From positions 1 to 49,422 of the forward strand of contig NZ_BMWD01000044.1 in NCBI RefSeq assembly GCF_014651055.1: DNA of 49,422 nucleotides. Direction: 5' to 3'. A program made the position numbers and the translations under genes. Shown one piece after another: positions 38,470 to 46,095 of the stretch (the first letter of the stretch is position 1; each line of letters opens with the position of its first letter). The notes under the pieces are model-generated. The model was not told where the DNA came from. It was given only the letters and a program-made list of their open reading frames with translations, and did not search any database. This DNA is from Streptomyces fructofermentans. GTDB taxonomy: Bacteria; Actinomycetota; Actinomycetes; Streptomycetales; Streptomycetaceae.

Positions 38470-39039
38470 TCACGTCACGCCCGCCGCGTCGAGCAGCGCG
38501 GCGGCCGTCGTCGTGGCCAGCCCCGCCAGGGTCTCCGCGCCCGCGCCGGCCCTGGCGCTCGCTCCGTCGAAGACGAGGGTGAGCTGCCGGGCCAGGAGTT
38601 CGGGATCGCCGGCCCCGCCCCGCCGGGCCTCCTCGCGGAACGCCTCGGTCAGCGCGCCCTTGACCCGCAGCGCGACGACGCTGGCGGGGTGCTCGGGGTC
38701 CTTGAGCTCGACCAGGGCGGACAGGTACGGGCAGCCGCGGAAGCCCTCCTCGGCCGAGGCCAGCTCCAGCTGCTCGAAGACGTGCAGTACGCGGGCGCGG
38801 GCGGACCGGCCGTCCTCAGGAGCCGGACCGAGGCGCTCCCAGTACTCGGGCGCGCGCAGCTCCAGACTGGCCGCGAGCACCTCGTCCTTGCTCGTGAAGA
38901 GCTGGTACATCGAGCGCTTGGACACCCCGGCGGCGCGGCACAGCGCCTCGACGCCGATGGAGACCCCGTCGCGGTAGAAGAGCTCCGTCGCCGCGTCGAG
39001 CAGCCGGTCTCTCGTGGACACCTTGTCCGTACTGGTCAT
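38470..39039 (-). CDS. TetR family transcriptional regulator controlling the adjacent SDR
   Basis: Repressor of 189 residues from ATG (MTSTDKVSTR). HTH: RLLDAATELFYRDGVSIGVEALCRAAGVSKRSMYQLFTSKDEVL, a classic TetR recognition helix. The effector domain includes FEQLELASAEEGFRGCPYLSALVELKDPEHPA, typical of regulators next to SDR genes. There is no ribosome site; TAGCCT lies 7 nt upstream, indicating a leaderless message. A copy of the ACCGATCGGT operator covers its -35 region, and two copies lie before the SDR gene, so it represses itself and the SDR. The longer upstream frame includes its own operator and is rejected. Confidence 0.93.
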   Translation of the reverse strand: MTSTDKVSTRDRLLDAATELFYRDGVSIGVEALCRAAGVSKRSMYQLFTSKDEVLAASLELRAPEYWERLGPAPEDGRSARARVLHVFEQLELASAEEGFRGCPYLSALVELKDPEHPASVVALRVKGALTEAFREEARRGGAGDPELLARQLTLVFDGASARAGAGAETLAGLATTTAAALLDAAGVT

Positions 39040-39046
39040 GGGGGCG

Positions 39047-39052
39047 AGGCTA
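39047..39052 (-). promoter_or_regulatory. -10 box of the TetR gene (leaderless)
   Basis: On the minus strand TAGCCT ends 7 nt before the ATG at 39039. The operator at 39072-39088 covers the matching -35 position. Confidence 0.6.
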
Positions 39053-39071
39053 CCGCCGCCGGAGCGCCCCT

Positions 39072-39088
39072 GGAAACCGATCGGTCCA
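39072..39088. promoter_or_regulatory. TetR operator copy 1 (half-conserved)
   Basis: GGAAACCGATCGGTCCA contains the full core ACCGATCGGT (39076-39085) and one intact outer arm. It overlaps the -35 region of the TetR gene. Confidence 0.7.
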
Positions 39089-39144
39089 CGAAGCGGCGGC
39101 GGTACCCGCGTGCTCGTCGCGACGGCCACGGCCCGATCCCCGTC

Positions 39145-39846
39145 CTAGGCGGCGAGCTGCGGGTAGAGCACCGGCAGCTCGGCCGAGAGACCGGACTTGA
39201 CCTGCCGCGACACCTCGTCCGCGAGCACCTCGAAGGCCCCGGTCTCGATTCCGTCGAGGGCCTGCGCGGCCACGTCGGCGGGTGACGACTTGGGGGCGTC
39301 GACACCGGCCGTCATGTCCGTCTCGACATAGCCGACGTGCAGCCCGGTGACGTCGATCCCCCGCGGCCTGAGGTCGAGCCGCAGGGAGTTGGTCTGGGAC
39401 CAGAGGGCGGCCTTCGAGGCGCTGTACGAACCGGCGAGGCCGATCCACGACAGCGCGGAGTGGACGTTGAGGATGTGGCCGCCGCCGTTGCGCTCGATGA
39501 CCGGGACGAAGGCCCGTGCGGTGAGGAGCGGTCCGTAGAAGTTGGTCTCGAAGTCCCGGCGCACGTCGTCCACCGGAGCCTCCAGGAAGGAGGCGTTCAC
39601 GGCGACCCCCGCGTTGTTGATCAGGATCGTGACGTCCCCGGCGCGCTCCGCGGCGGCGGCGACGGACTCGGGGTCGGTGACCTCCAGGGCCAGCGGGACA
39701 GCCCCGGGGTGCGTGACCGTCCGCGGGTCGCGGGCCGTGGCGTACACCTTCTTCGCCCCCCGCTCGAACAGGCCCTCCACCAGCGCCTTGCCGATCCCCC
39801 TGCTGCCGCCGGTCACCAGGACGACGGAACCTTCGATCGCGGTCAT
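39145..39846 (-). CDS. Short-chain dehydrogenase/reductase under TetR control
   Basis: Classical SDR of 233 residues from ATG (MTAIEGSVVLV) with GGAG 6 nt upstream; an ATG six codons earlier lacks a ribosome site. Cofactor loop GGSRGIG (13-19), NNAG at 77-80, catalytic Tyr141-x3-Lys145 in GSYSASKAALW, and the Ser in NVHSALSW. Substrate is unknown; the group includes many ketone and aldehyde reductases. The gene lies 105 bp upstream of the TetR gene on the same strand. Two operator copies in its promoter region predict strong repression by that protein. Confidence 0.93.
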   Translation of the reverse strand: MTAIEGSVVLVTGGSRGIGKALVEGLFERGAKKVYATARDPRTVTHPGAVPLALEVTDPESVAAAAERAGDVTILINNAGVAVNASFLEAPVDDVRRDFETNFYGPLLTARAFVPVIERNGGGHILNVHSALSWIGLAGSYSASKAALWSQTNSLRLDLRPRGIDVTGLHVGYVETDMTAGVDAPKSSPADVAAQALDGIETGAFEVLADEVSRQVKSGLSAELPVLYPQLAA

Positions 39847-39869
39847 GCCACTCTCCGAACCCATCACGT

Positions 39870-39887
39870 GGAAACCGATCGGTTTCC
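39870..39887. promoter_or_regulatory. TetR operator copy 2 (perfect 18-bp palindrome)
   Basis: GGAAACCGATCGGTTTCC is a perfect palindrome 23 bp before the SDR start. Confidence 0.85.
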
Positions 39888-39904
39888 TCTCATGGAAAAA
39901 AGGT

Positions 39905-39918
39905 AAACCGATCGGTTT
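39905..39918. promoter_or_regulatory. TetR operator copy 3
   Basis: AAACCGATCGGTTT, a perfect 14-bp palindrome identical to the core of copy 2, with centres 33 bp apart (about three helical turns). Confidence 0.85.
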
Positions 39919-39950
39919 CACAACGCAAGGCGGGGCGCGGCCCGGAAACG

Positions 39951-39985
39951 CGAGCGGCCCCGCCGTCATACGGCGGGGCCACTCG
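39951..39985. terminator. Terminator after fprA
   Basis: GGCCCCGCCGT-CAT-ACGGCGGGGCC is a perfect 11-bp stem with a 3-nt loop, extended by CGAG/CTCG after one mismatch. It lies between the fprA stop and the SDR promoter. Confidence 0.85.
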
Positions 39986-40024
39986 AAAAGGACTGGTCAG
40001 CGCGGGCTGACGCCCGGGGACGTG

Positions 40025-41389
40025 TTACGCGCCACTCTCCCTGAGCATGTCCTCGCGCTCGACGTACTTGACCCGCTCACGGCCCTCGGGCTCGCCGAGC
40101 GCCTTCTCCGCGGCGTCCAGGCGGTACCAGCCCTCCCACGTCGTGCAGCGCACGTTCCGCTCGGCGAGGAAGGCGTCCACGGCCTCCGGGTCGGGGGAGG
40201 CGGGGGTCTGCAGCCGGCCGTTCGCGTGGTCGTCCAGCAGGTTGGCGACGGTCTCGTTGGCGTCGCCCTTGGTGTGACCGATCAGACCGACGGGACCGCG
40301 CCGGATCCAGCCCGTCACGTACGTCGACTGAAGGTGCTCACCGGTCTCCTGGATCACCCGGCCGCCCGCGTCGGGAACCGTGCCGGACTCGACGTCCCAG
40401 GGCAGCTTGGGGAGCTTGTCGGAGAGGTAGCCGACCGCCCGGTACACCGCGCTGACGTCCCAGTCCTTGAACTCGCCGGTGCCCTTCACGTTGCCCGTGC
40501 CGTCGAGGGCGGTGCGCTCGGTGCGCAGCCCGACGACACGGCCGTCCTCGCCGAGGATCTCCGTCGGCGACTCGAAGAAGTGCAGGAAGAGCTTGTGGGG
40601 GCGGTCGCCGACGTCGCGGATGGCCCAGTTCTCCAGGGTCTTGGCGACCATGTCGGCCTGCTTGTTGCCGCGGCGGGTCGCGATCGAGCCGTCGTCGTAG
40701 TCGATGTCCTCGGGGTCGACGACGACCTCGATGTTCGGGGAGTGGTCCAGCTCCCGCAGCTCCATCGGGCTGAACTTCGCCTGCGCCGGGCCCCGGCGGC
40801 CGAAGACGTGGACCTCCAGCGCCTTGTTCGCCCTGAGCCCTTCGTGGACGTTCGGCGGGATCTCGGTCGGCAGCAGTTCCTCGGCCGTCTTGGCGAGGAT
40901 GCGGGCGACGTCGAGCGCGACGTTGCCGACGCCGAGCACGGCGACCTTCTCCGCCTCCAGCGGCCAGGTGCGCGGAACGTCCGGGTGCCCGTCGTACCAG
41001 GAGACGAAGTCCGCGGCGCCGTACGAGCCGTCGAGGCCGATGCCCGGTATGTCGAGCGCGCGGTCGGCGGTGGCACCCGTCGAGAAGACCACCGCGTCGT
41101 AGAAGGCGCGCAGGTCGTCGAGGTTGATGTCCCCCGGGTAGTCGACATTGCCGAAGAGTCGGATCTGCGGCTTGTCCAGCACCTGGTGCAGGGCGGTGAT
41201 GATGCCCTTGATGCGGGGGTGGTCGGGGGCCACGCCGTAGCGGATCAGGCCGAAGGGGGCGGGCATCCGCTCGAAGAGGTCGATGGAGACACCGGGCTCG
41301 GCGGCCACCCCCGACTTCAGCAGGGCGTCGGCGGCGTAGATACCGGCGGGACCGGCTCCGACGATGGCTACCCGCAGGGGGCGAGGCAT
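40025..41389 (-). CDS. Ferredoxin-NADP reductase, FprA-type
   Basis: FAD-dependent reductase of 454 residues in the adrenodoxin-reductase/FprA group, transferring electrons between NADPH and ferredoxin. FAD loop VAIVGAGPAGIYAADALL, then PAPFGLIRYGVAPDHPRIKGI; NADP loop VAVLGVGNVALDVARILA and the FGRRGPAQAKFSPMELREL block; C-terminal GWIRRGPVGLIGHTKGDANET. GAAGGGA lies 8 nt before the ATG. The promoter carries an iron-box-like sequence in its spacer, so expression probably rises when iron is low. It shares the same architecture as the reductase at 23.9-25.2 kb but differs widely in the C-terminal third. Confidence 0.95.
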   Translation of the reverse strand: MPRPLRVAIVGAGPAGIYAADALLKSGVAAEPGVSIDLFERMPAPFGLIRYGVAPDHPRIKGIITALHQVLDKPQIRLFGNVDYPGDINLDDLRAFYDAVVFSTGATADRALDIPGIGLDGSYGAADFVSWYDGHPDVPRTWPLEAEKVAVLGVGNVALDVARILAKTAEELLPTEIPPNVHEGLRANKALEVHVFGRRGPAQAKFSPMELRELDHSPNIEVVVDPEDIDYDDGSIATRRGNKQADMVAKTLENWAIRDVGDRPHKLFLHFFESPTEILGEDGRVVGLRTERTALDGTGNVKGTGEFKDWDVSAVYRAVGYLSDKLPKLPWDVESGTVPDAGGRVIQETGEHLQSTYVTGWIRRGPVGLIGHTKGDANETVANLLDDHANGRLQTPASPDPEAVDAFLAERNVRCTTWEGWYRLDAAEKALGEPEGRERVKYVEREDMLRESGA

Positions 41390-41430
41390 GTTCAGGTTCC
41401 CTTCGAGCGGTGGCAGTCGATCTCGCCGGA

Positions 41431-41458
41431 AGCCTAAACTAAGGCAAGCCTAAGTCAG
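41431..41458 (-). promoter_or_regulatory. fprA promoter with iron-box-like operator
   Basis: On the minus strand, CTGACT (-35) and TAGGCT (-10) are separated by 16 bp. The spacer is filled by the 19-mer TAAACTAAGGCAAGCCTAA (plus strand, 41435-41453), whose complement matches 13 of 19 positions of the DtxR consensus TTAGGTTAGCCTAACCTAA and is a near-palindrome (CTTAGGC / GCCTTAG). Streptomyces DmdR proteins use this type of site. Confidence 0.55.
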
Positions 41459-41479
41459 TAGCCGGGCTGGATCTATGAC

Positions 41480-41500
41480 CTCATAAATCCGGTTTATGAG
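41480..41500. promoter_or_regulatory. AT-rich perfect palindrome upstream of fprA
   Basis: CTCATAAA-TCCGG-TTTATGAG: perfect 8-bp arms in otherwise GC-rich DNA, about 90-110 bp before the fprA start. It could be an operator or activator site. Confidence 0.5.
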
Positions 41501-41506
41501 TCGACT

Positions 41507-41534
41507 CCGACCCGTACGGGCACGTACGGGTCGG
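41507..41534. terminator. Stem-loop upstream of fprA, end of paa operon region
   Basis: CCGACCCGTAC-GGGCAC-GTACGGGTCGG, perfect 11-bp stem with a 6-nt loop. It would insulate fprA from read-through of the upstream minus-strand paa operon. Confidence 0.65.
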
Positions 41535-41948
41535 CGCGAAGCGCCTGGTCGGACGCTACAGCCCGCCGCGGCGGACGCTTCGGGCGGCCCCGGTCGGACG
41601 ACGGCCGCTGCGGGCTCGACGGAGGGCGCCTCGCGCGGGAAAGGGCCCTGAGACCGGCGGACCCCGTGCCGCGGCTCGCACCGGACGCATCCGCCGGGGC
41701 CGGGACAACCCCGGCCGGTGGGACCGGTCGGGACCAGCCCTCGGGGACGCGGGCGGCGCGACCGGGCACCGCCGCGGCGCGCGGACCGGCGTGCCCGCCC
41801 GGGACCGGAACAACGGGCGGAGGCCCCACGCCTACGGACCCGGTGGAACCCCTGTGGACCTCACCACCGGAGCGGGCGGGCCCCGGCGCACGGCCCCTCA
41901 CCGCGGGCGCGGGGCCGGCGGGGCCGCACCGCGACGCGCCGCCCCGGT
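41535..41948. other. Gene-free spacer between paaE and fprA promoter
   Basis: 414 bp with no supported gene. CGGCCCC (41891-41897) and GGGGCCG (41911-41917) form a small stem 32 bp after the paaE stop, a likely first terminator; GCCGGGG/CCCCGGC (41693-41715) is another hairpin. Confidence 0.5.
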
Positions 41949-43106
41949 TCAGCTGTCGAAGTCGACCGTCAGCGTGTCGGAGACCGGGTACGACTGGCAG
42001 GTGAGCACGTATCCCGCGTCGATCTCGGCGGACTCGAGGGCGAAGTTGCGGCGCATGTCGGCCTTGCCGTCGGTGACCAGGGCCCGGCAGGTACCGCACA
42101 CACCGCCCTTGCAGGCGAAGGGCAGGTCCGGGCGGGCCCGCTGGGCGCCGTCGAGAATGCTCTGCTCCCGGTCGAGGGCCGACGTCGTGGACCGGCCGTC
42201 CAGGGTGATCGTGACCTGGCTGACGGGCCCCTGGGCCGCGGCCTCCTCGTGGCGCACTTCCCGTACGGGCTCGTCGTCGGCGTAGAACAGCTCCCGGTGC
42301 ACCCGGGCCTCGTCCACTCCGGCCGCTGCCAGCACCCGCTGGGCGTCGCGCACCATGCCGTGGGGGCCGCACAGCCACCAGTGGTCGGCCCGCTCGACGT
42401 CGACCAGGGACTCGATCAGCGCCGCGAGCCGTTCCGCGTCGAGGCGTCCGGACAGCACCTCGGCCTCGCGGGGCTCGCGTGACAGCACATGGGCGAGGTG
42501 GAAGCGTGACGGGTGGAGGTCCTTCAGGTCCGCCAGCTCGTCCGCGAACATCACCGTGCCGCTGCGCCGGTTCCCGTAGAAGAGCGTCACGGTGGACCGG
42601 GAGTCCGCCGCGAGCACCGACTCGGCGATCGAGATCATCGGTGTGATGCCGGAGCCGGCGGCGATCAGCACATGGTGGCCGGGCTCGGTCAGGTCGGGCG
42701 TGAAGGCACCCGTGGGGGCCATCACCTCGACGGTGTCGCCGGGACGCACCTCGCCCACGAGCCACGCCGAGAACAGGCCGCCCGGCACGACCCGCACGCC
42801 GATGCGCGGCACCGAGCCCGCGGGCGAGCAGATCGAGTACGAGCGCCGCTCGTCCCGTCCGTCGATCTCGCGCCGCAGCGTGAGCGACTGGCCGGGGGCG
42901 AAGGCGAACTCCCCGGCCAGTTCCTCCGGGATCTCGAAGCCCACGGCCGCGGCGTCCTCGCACAGCGGCTGCACGGAGGCGACACGCAGGGCGTGGAAGG
43001 CCGGGCGGCGGCGGGCACGGGGGCGCGGCGCCGGGGTGGTGGCGGCCGGAGCGGGCGCGGCGGGGTCCGCCGTCCGACCCGTCGGCTCGTGCCTCAGGCC
43101 TTCCAT
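41949..43106 (-). CDS. paaE: Phenylacetyl-CoA epoxidase reductase subunit PaaE
   Basis: Electron-transfer subunit of the ring 1,2-phenylacetyl-CoA epoxidase: passes electrons from NADPH through FAD and a 2Fe-2S cluster to PaaA. The 385-residue product has an FAD domain with RRSYSICSPAG, an NADP domain with VLIAAGSGITPMISIAESVL, and a C-terminal plant-type ferredoxin with CKGGVCGTC and a fourth Cys in YVLTCQSYP. The N-terminal 40 residues (Pro/Ala/Arg-rich) are longer than usual and probably disordered. ATG preceded by AAGGAGAT; it overlaps the paaD stop by one base (TGATG), so the two are coupled. Last gene of paaABCDE. Confidence 0.95.
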   Translation of the reverse strand: MEGLRHEPTGRTADPAAPAPAATTPAPRPRARRRPAFHALRVASVQPLCEDAAAVGFEIPEELAGEFAFAPGQSLTLRREIDGRDERRSYSICSPAGSVPRIGVRVVPGGLFSAWLVGEVRPGDTVEVMAPTGAFTPDLTEPGHHVLIAAGSGITPMISIAESVLAADSRSTVTLFYGNRRSGTVMFADELADLKDLHPSRFHLAHVLSREPREAEVLSGRLDAERLAALIESLVDVERADHWWLCGPHGMVRDAQRVLAAAGVDEARVHRELFYADDEPVREVRHEEAAAQGPVSQVTITLDGRSTTSALDREQSILDGAQRARPDLPFACKGGVCGTCRALVTDGKADMRRNFALESAEIDAGYVLTCQSYPVSDTLTVDFDS

Positions 43107-43621
43107 CAGATCTCCTTGAGGTACTCGAACGGCTCGCGGCAGGCGAGGCAGCGCCACAGCGCCTTGCAGGACGTGGCGGCGAAACGGGAGGTCTCCTCGG
43201 TGTCCGCCGAACCGCAGCGCGGGCAGTCCACCGTGCGCCGGGTGGGTGTCAGCACGAGGGGCACCGGGCCGGCGGCGCGGCGCGGCGCGGCCCCGGGCGG
43301 GGCGATGCCGTTCGCGGCGAGCTTGCGGCGGCCCTCGGGGGTGATCCAGTCACTGGTCCACGGCGGGTCCAGGACGGTACGGATGCGTACGTGCCCGTAG
43401 CCCGCGTCCCGCAGCCGGGCCGCCACGTCCGCGCGCATCTCGGCCATCGCGGGACAGCCCGAGTAGGTCGGCGTCAGGCTGGCGACCACGGTGCCGTCCG
43501 CGGTCAGCTCGACATCGCGCAGGACGCCCAGGTCGGCGAGGGTGAGCATGGGCAGTTCGGGGTCCGGCACCTGCTCCGCGACGGACCGGGCGTGCCGCAC
43601 GTCGGCCAGGACGCTCACCAT
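43106..43621 (-). CDS. paaD: Phenylacetyl-CoA epoxidase assembly subunit PaaD
   Basis: Small DUF59/SufT-like subunit, thought to help mature the metal centres of the epoxidase. 171 residues. N-terminal DUF59 core: VPDPELPMLTLADLGVLRDVEL and SLTPTYSGCPAMAEM. C-terminal zinc-ribbon-like module CPRCGSADTEETSRF...CKALWRCLACREPFEYLKEI, with the expected five cysteines. The ATG lies inside the end of paaC (7-nt overlap) with GGAGG 4 nt upstream; GTG one codon later would give a GTGA overlap and is equally possible. Fully embedded in the paa operon. Confidence 0.94.
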   Translation of the reverse strand: MVSVLADVRHARSVAEQVPDPELPMLTLADLGVLRDVELTADGTVVASLTPTYSGCPAMAEMRADVAARLRDAGYGHVRIRTVLDPPWTSDWITPEGRRKLAANGIAPPGAAPRRAAGPVPLVLTPTRRTVDCPRCGSADTEETSRFAATSCKALWRCLACREPFEYLKEI

Positions 43622-44442
43622 GCCGCCTCCGGGTGCGCGCGTGCCACGCTCTGCAACTCGGCCAGCAGCGGGGCGAGATGCTCGGTGTGCTCGCCGGACC
43701 GGCCTGAACCGGGCAGCGGACGGTACACCGGCATGGGGAGTCCGGCCGCGTGCGTCACCTGGCGCAGCACGGCGACGACCTCGTCCCGCACGTCGTGGGC
43801 GGTGAACAACTCGCCCAGGTACGGGGCGACCTGATCCATCGCCGCCCGCATCCGGCGGTGCGACTCCTCGGTTCCGTCGCCGAGGCGGACGGCCCACTCG
43901 GCCGCGTACTGCCGGTGGTACGTCAGTTCCTTGACGCCCTTCGCCGCGATCGCCGAGAGGACGGGGTCGGGGTGGGAGGCGAGCCGCTCGAAGTGCGCGA
44001 GGCGCCAGCTGGACATCACCAGCAGCCGTACGACGGCGAACGCGAAGTCCCCGCGCGGGAGTTCGGCCAGCCGCACGTTGCGGAACTCCGCCGGGTCGCG
44101 GAAGTAGGCGTACGCGTCCTCGTCGCGTCCCGTGCCGTCGACCTGGCCGGCGCGCGCGTACAGCAGACGGGCCTGGCCGAGGAGGTCGAGGCCGATGTTG
44201 GCGAGGGCGACCTCCTCCTCCAGTTCGGGGGCGCGGGTGGTCCACTCGGCGAGCCGCTGGGCGCCGACGAGGGCGTCGTCGGCGAGGGCCAGGCAGTCCG
44301 CGGCGAGCAGGACGGTGTCGATGCCCGCGGGCACGGCGGTGTCCACGCCGTGCAGGGGGTCCTCGAAGCCCGTGCCGTACGCCCACCTGGAGTCGTCCTC
44401 GTGTCCCTCGGCGAGGGACAGGTAGACGTGGTCGTCACTCAT
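43615..44442 (-). CDS. paaC: Phenylacetyl-CoA epoxidase structural subunit PaaC
   Basis: Ferritin-like but non-catalytic partner of PaaA, 275 residues. Helical throughout, with LAADCLALADDALVGAQRLAEWTTRAPELEEEVALANIGLDLLGQARLLY and EFRNVRLAELPRGDFAFAVVRLL as the usual PaaC blocks, then FERLASHPDPVLSAIAAKGVKELTYHRQYAAEW. AGGAG lies 6 nt before the ATG, which follows the paaB stop by 10 bp. It forms the heterotetramer core with PaaA. Confidence 0.95.
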   Translation of the reverse strand: MSDDHVYLSLAEGHEDDSRWAYGTGFEDPLHGVDTAVPAGIDTVLLAADCLALADDALVGAQRLAEWTTRAPELEEEVALANIGLDLLGQARLLYARAGQVDGTGRDEDAYAYFRDPAEFRNVRLAELPRGDFAFAVVRLLVMSSWRLAHFERLASHPDPVLSAIAAKGVKELTYHRQYAAEWAVRLGDGTEESHRRMRAAMDQVAPYLGELFTAHDVRDEVVAVLRQVTHAAGLPMPVYRPLPGSGRSGEHTEHLAPLLAELQSVARAHPEAAW

Positions 44443-44452
44443 TCCCTGCTCC

Positions 44453-44749
44453 TCAGATGTGGGGGACGTCGTCGGGGATGTCGTAGAACGTGGGGTGCCG
44501 GTAGACCTTGTCGGCGCTGGGGGCGAAGAACGGGTCCTTCTCGTCGCGCGTGGACGCGGCGATGTGCTCCGAGCGCACCACCCAGATCGAGACGCCCTCG
44601 TTGCGGCGGGTGTACAGGTCGCGGGCGTGGGTGAGGGCCATGGCGTCGTCGGCGGCGTGCAGCGATCCGACGTGGACGTGGTTCAGCCCGCGCTTGCCCC
44701 GTACGAACACCTCGTACAGGGGCCAGTCGCCCTTGGTCGTGCCGGTCAT
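44453..44749 (-). CDS. paaB: Phenylacetyl-CoA epoxidase subunit PaaB
   Basis: Small bridging subunit of the epoxidase, 98 residues, of normal size. Recognised by WPLYEVFVRGKRGLNHVHVGSLHAADDAMALTHARDLYTRRNEGVSIWVV and the C-terminal DKVYRHPTFYDIPDDVPHI. It joins PaaAC pairs into a larger complex. AAGGAG is 7 nt before the ATG, which overlaps the paaA stop (ATGA), so synthesis is coupled to that of PaaA. Confidence 0.96.
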   Translation of the reverse strand: MTGTTKGDWPLYEVFVRGKRGLNHVHVGSLHAADDAMALTHARDLYTRRNEGVSIWVVRSEHIAASTRDEKDPFFAPSADKVYRHPTFYDIPDDVPHI

Positions 44750-45723
44750 GCCGTCGCTCCTTCACGTGCGCGGGCCGCCTGCTTGGCGGCGTGGGCGGTG
44801 GCCGCCTCACGCACCCACGCGCCCTCCTCGTGGGCGGTCCTGCGCCGCTCCACCCGTTCTGTGTTGCAGGGTCCGTCGCCGCCGATGACCCGCTTCAGCT
44901 CCGACCAGTCGGGGGTGCCGAAGTCGTGGTGCCCGAGCTCCTCGTTCCAGCGCAGTTCGGGGTCGGGCAGGGTGACGCCGAGCTTCTCGGCCTGCGGCAC
45001 GGTCATGTCGACGAATCGACGGCGCAGTTCGTCGTTGCTGTGCCGCTTGATCTTCCAGGCCATGGACGCCGCCGAGTTGGGCGAGTCGCCGTCGGGCGGG
45101 CCGAACATCATCAGGGAGGGCCACCACCAGCGGTTCACCGAGTCCTGGACCATGGCCCGCTGTTCCTCGGTGCCGCGCATCATCGTCATCAGCAGTTCGT
45201 AGCCCTGGCGCTGATGGAACGATTCCTCCTTGCAGATCCGCACCATCGCGCGGGCGTACGGTCCGAACGAACTCCTGCACAGCGGGACCTGGTTGCAGAT
45301 CGCGGCGCCGTCCACGAACCAGCCGATCACGCCCACGTCGGCGAAGGTCGGCGTCGGGTAGTTGAAGATCGACGAGTACTTCTGGCGGCCCTCGATGAGG
45401 CGCTCCGTCAGGTCCGCGCGGTCGGCGCCGAGGGTCTCCGCCGCCGAGTACAGGTACAGCCCGTGCCCGGCCTCGTCCTGCACCTTCGCGAACAGGATCG
45501 CCTTGCGGCGCAGCGACGGCGCGCGCGTGATCCACTCGCCCTCGGGCTGCATCCCGATGATCTCCGAGTGCGCGTGCTGCGCGATCTGCCGGACCAGCGT
45601 CCTACGGTAGCCGTCCGGCATCCAGTCGCGCGGCTCGATCCGCTGGTCACGCGCGATCGTCGCGTCGAAGTGCTCCTGGAGGTCCTCCTGGGGCGGCACC
45701 TCGGCGGAGTGTGTCGTGGTCAT
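44746..45723 (-). CDS. paaA: Phenylacetyl-CoA epoxidase catalytic subunit PaaA
   Basis: Di-iron oxygenase that converts phenylacetyl-CoA to the ring-1,2-epoxide. 325 residues from ATG (MTTTHSAEVP). Iron ligands of the ferritin-like fold are seen in QAHSEIIG (E54), KVQDEAGH (E84, H87) and CKEESFHQRQG (E167, H170). Conserved RRWWWPSLMMFGPPD-like segment NRWWWPSLMMFGPPDGDSP. First gene of the operon. The open frame continues 74 codons upstream into the operator and spacer and is not used. An ACCGA-N8-TCGGT palindrome lies 17-34 bp before the start. Confidence 0.97.
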   Translation of the reverse strand: MTTTHSAEVPPQEDLQEHFDATIARDQRIEPRDWMPDGYRRTLVRQIAQHAHSEIIGMQPEGEWITRAPSLRRKAILFAKVQDEAGHGLYLYSAAETLGADRADLTERLIEGRQKYSSIFNYPTPTFADVGVIGWFVDGAAICNQVPLCRSSFGPYARAMVRICKEESFHQRQGYELLMTMMRGTEEQRAMVQDSVNRWWWPSLMMFGPPDGDSPNSAASMAWKIKRHSNDELRRRFVDMTVPQAEKLGVTLPDPELRWNEELGHHDFGTPDWSELKRVIGGDGPCNTERVERRRTAHEEGAWVREAATAHAAKQAARAREGATA

Positions 45724-45739
45724 CGATACCAGCTTCCCT

Positions 45740-45757
45740 ACCGACCATTCGTTCGGT
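45740..45757. promoter_or_regulatory. paaA operator, PaaR/TetR-type
   Basis: ACCGACCATTCGTTCGGT: ACCGA and TCGGT arms separated by 8 bp, just upstream of paaA. The same arrangement occurs at 47497-47514 before paaI, which supports a common TetR-type repressor responding to phenylacetyl-CoA. Confidence 0.72.
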
Positions 45758-46063
45758 CTCAGTGTGACGTGTTTCCGGCGACCGGGCAAGACCCGGGCGC
45801 CGGGGTCCCGCCGGCGCCCCCGGGGAGGGGGACCACCCCGGCTCCGGGTCCGGCTCCGGCTCCGGGTCCGGCCCTCGACCCCGGCTGCGTCGGGCCGACC
45901 GGCCGGACCCGGTCCACACCACGGGGCCCCCACCCGACGCCCCACCCCGGGGCACCGGCGGCGGGGTTGCGGGCGGACTCCCGGCGGTCCTGCCGGCGCC
46001 GCATGGCCCCGCGGCGCCGGGTGACGCCGGGCGGCCCCTCAAGGCCGGCTGACGCCGTGCGGG
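45758..46063. other. Gene-free region upstream of paaA
   Basis: About 306 bp of GC-rich spacer with CCGGCTCCGGGT-type short repeats and a bulged hairpin (45792-45824). It separates the thiolase terminator from the paaA promoter. Open frames here show no family features. Confidence 0.5.
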
Positions 46064-46089
46064 TCCGGAGGGTTCGGGGACCCTCCGGA
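46064..46089 (-). terminator. Terminator after the thiolase gene
   Basis: TCCGGAGGGT-TCGGGG-ACCCTCCGGA: perfect 10-bp stem with a 6-nt loop, 6 nt after the thiolase stop. It implies that the paaABCDE operon has its own promoter. Confidence 0.75.
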
Positions 46090-46095
46090 GAGGGC

